A DNA stretch of 5,804 bases from Candidatus Peregrinibacteria bacterium CG10_big_fil_rev_8_21_14_0_10_49_16 (GTDB taxonomy: Bacteria; Patescibacteriota; Gracilibacteria; Peribacterales; Peribacteraceae). Below, in pieces: positions 5,397-5,804 of the stretch. A program made the translations under genes and the position numbers. How positions within the stretch are numbered: position 1 is the stretch's first letter; the number at the start of each line of letters is the position of its first letter. The stretch is taken from positions 1,789-7,592 of the forward strand of contig PFDS01000042.1 in NCBI GenBank assembly GCA_002772605.1, written 5' to 3'. The notes beneath the pieces were generated by a model. The model ran no database searches, was not told the DNA's origin, and saw nothing but the letters and a program-made list of their open reading frames with translations.

Positions 5397-5568
5397 TCTA
5401 TTAATAATATTAATACTATGAAAATAAGGACTAAAAGTCCAAAATTTTACACTATTAACACAGTTTGTATACCAAAATTTGGCTTTTGTAAGCCAAATAA
5501 TGATTTATTGACTTTTGAAAAAACGAGAACAAAATAGTACGCTTTGTAATTTTACAACTATTACTCTT
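5397..5568. promoter_or_regulatory. AT-rich divergent control region with several dyads
   Basis: This 172-bp gap separates the HAD gene (leftward) from the SLH gene (rightward) and is much richer in AT than the genes. It holds TATTAATA-a-TATTAATA (5399-5415), GGACT-aaa-AGTCC (5428-5440), a 9-bp perfect hairpin ATTTGGCTT-ttgt-AAGCCAAAT (5477-5498) and a direct repeat CCAAAATTT at 5439 and 5472, 33 bp apart. A possible HAD promoter reads TTGGAC (5442-5437), 18 bp, TAGTAT (5418-5413) on the minus strand. For the SLH gene TTGACT (5508-5513) is a possible -35, but no good -10 stands at the right distance. No open frame in the gap looks like a gene. Confidence 0.5.
5477..5498. other. 9-bp perfect inverted repeat upstream of the SLH gene
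   Basis: The arms ATTTGGCTT (5477-5485) and AAGCCAAAT (5490-5498) pair fully around a TTGT loop. The left arm is also half of a second overlapping dyad CCAAA-a-TTTGG (5472-5482), so the two structures exclude each other. No T-run follows on the plus strand. On the minus strand TTTTGGT follows, but no known gene ends there. It could be an operator or an RNA hairpin in the SLH leader. Confidence 0.55.
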
Positions 5569-5804
5569 ATGAAAATTCATATGCAAAAGCGAGCACTTTC
5601 TGTGGTTGCACTTCTTGCAATCATGCTCAGCAGCATGCCGGTTACGCATGCAAACTACTCAGATGTTCCTTCGGGAGCATGGTATCAGGAATCGGTAAAC
5701 TTTTTCATTGATGCCGGATACCTTGATGCGAGCCAACCGAATTTCCGTGGAGGCGATCTCGCCAACCGCGCGGAGTTCGTCAAGCTCATTGTGGAACTCA
5801 ATGG
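5569..5804 (+). CDS. Secreted S-layer homology (SLH) domain protein, 5' part only
   Basis: 78 codons from ATG 5569 run to the right edge with no stop; a second in-frame ATG at 5581 (residue 5) is also possible. Residues 1-28 form a Sec signal peptide: a basic start (MQKR), a hydrophobic core (ALSVVALLAIML) and a likely signal peptidase I site after THA (A28). The mature protein begins NYSDVPSGAWYQESVNFFIDAGYL and continues FRGGDLANRAEFVKLIVEL, the standard SLH-domain pattern of YSDV, WYxxxV, GYL and the terminal RAEFxKL motif. SLH domains anchor proteins to cell-wall polymers, so this is a surface or S-layer-associated protein that acts outside the cell. The function of the missing remainder is unknown. 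No Shine-Dalgarno sequence precedes either ATG. The long AT-rich leader region suggests its own regulated promoter. Confidence 0.92.
   Translation, partial: MKIHMQKRALSVVALLAIMLSSMPVTHANYSDVPSGAWYQESVNFFIDAGYLDASQPNFRGGDLANRAEFVKLIVELN

Noticed and set aside
1..5804. Alternative genetic code with TGA read as glycine
   Set aside because: Long motif-rich genes contain no in-frame TGA, and the HAD and DUF3179 genes end sensibly at TGA.

Overview
The window looks like chromosomal DNA of a small-genome bacterium of the Candidate Phyla Radiation, most plausibly a Peregrinibacteria/Peribacteria-like lineage. This is inferred from style, not from a marker: a secreted SLH-domain protein, short intergenic gaps, base composition near 50% GC by eye with AT-rich spacers, a minimal bL34 gene, and almost no Shine-Dalgarno sequences. 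The standard genetic code fits. Long genes have no internal TGA, and two genes end in TGA.

Left block (1-1565, minus strand). The small rpmH gene (ribosomal protein bL34) is followed by a GTG-started 98-residue three-helix membrane protein and, three bases later, by an M16 (insulinase/processing-peptidase-like) zinc peptidase that runs off the left edge. All three could be read from one promoter in front of rpmH. A five-unit, 7-bp tandem repeat lies at the rpmH stop codon.

Middle block (1566-3644, plus strand). Divergent from rpmH is a 475-codon lipoprotein that joins a TlpA-like thioredoxin domain to a DUF3179 domain, each with one CxxC pair. After a 39-bp spacer packed with dyad symmetry comes a small basic protein built of three 47-residue tandem repeats. 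Repeats 1 and 2 share an identical 80-bp DNA stretch. In both genes an extended -10 element overlaps the first ATG, so the true starts may lie further downstream.

Right block (3636-5396, minus strand). A HAD phosphatase (SerB-like, subfamily IB type) is followed after 18 bp by a PHP-domain metal-dependent phosphoesterase. The PHP gene overlaps the 3' end of the repeat-protein gene tail to tail by 9 bp. A small terminator-like hairpin sits between the two phosphatase genes.

Right edge (5397-5804). A 172-bp AT-rich divergent control region with several dyads leads into the start of a secreted S-layer-homology protein on the plus strand.

Most genes are recognisable housekeeping or envelope functions. 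The least ordinary parts are the thioredoxin-DUF3179 double-CxxC lipoprotein and the tandem-repeat protein with a perfect palindrome over its promoter. No mobile element, CRISPR array, tRNA or rRNA was seen.
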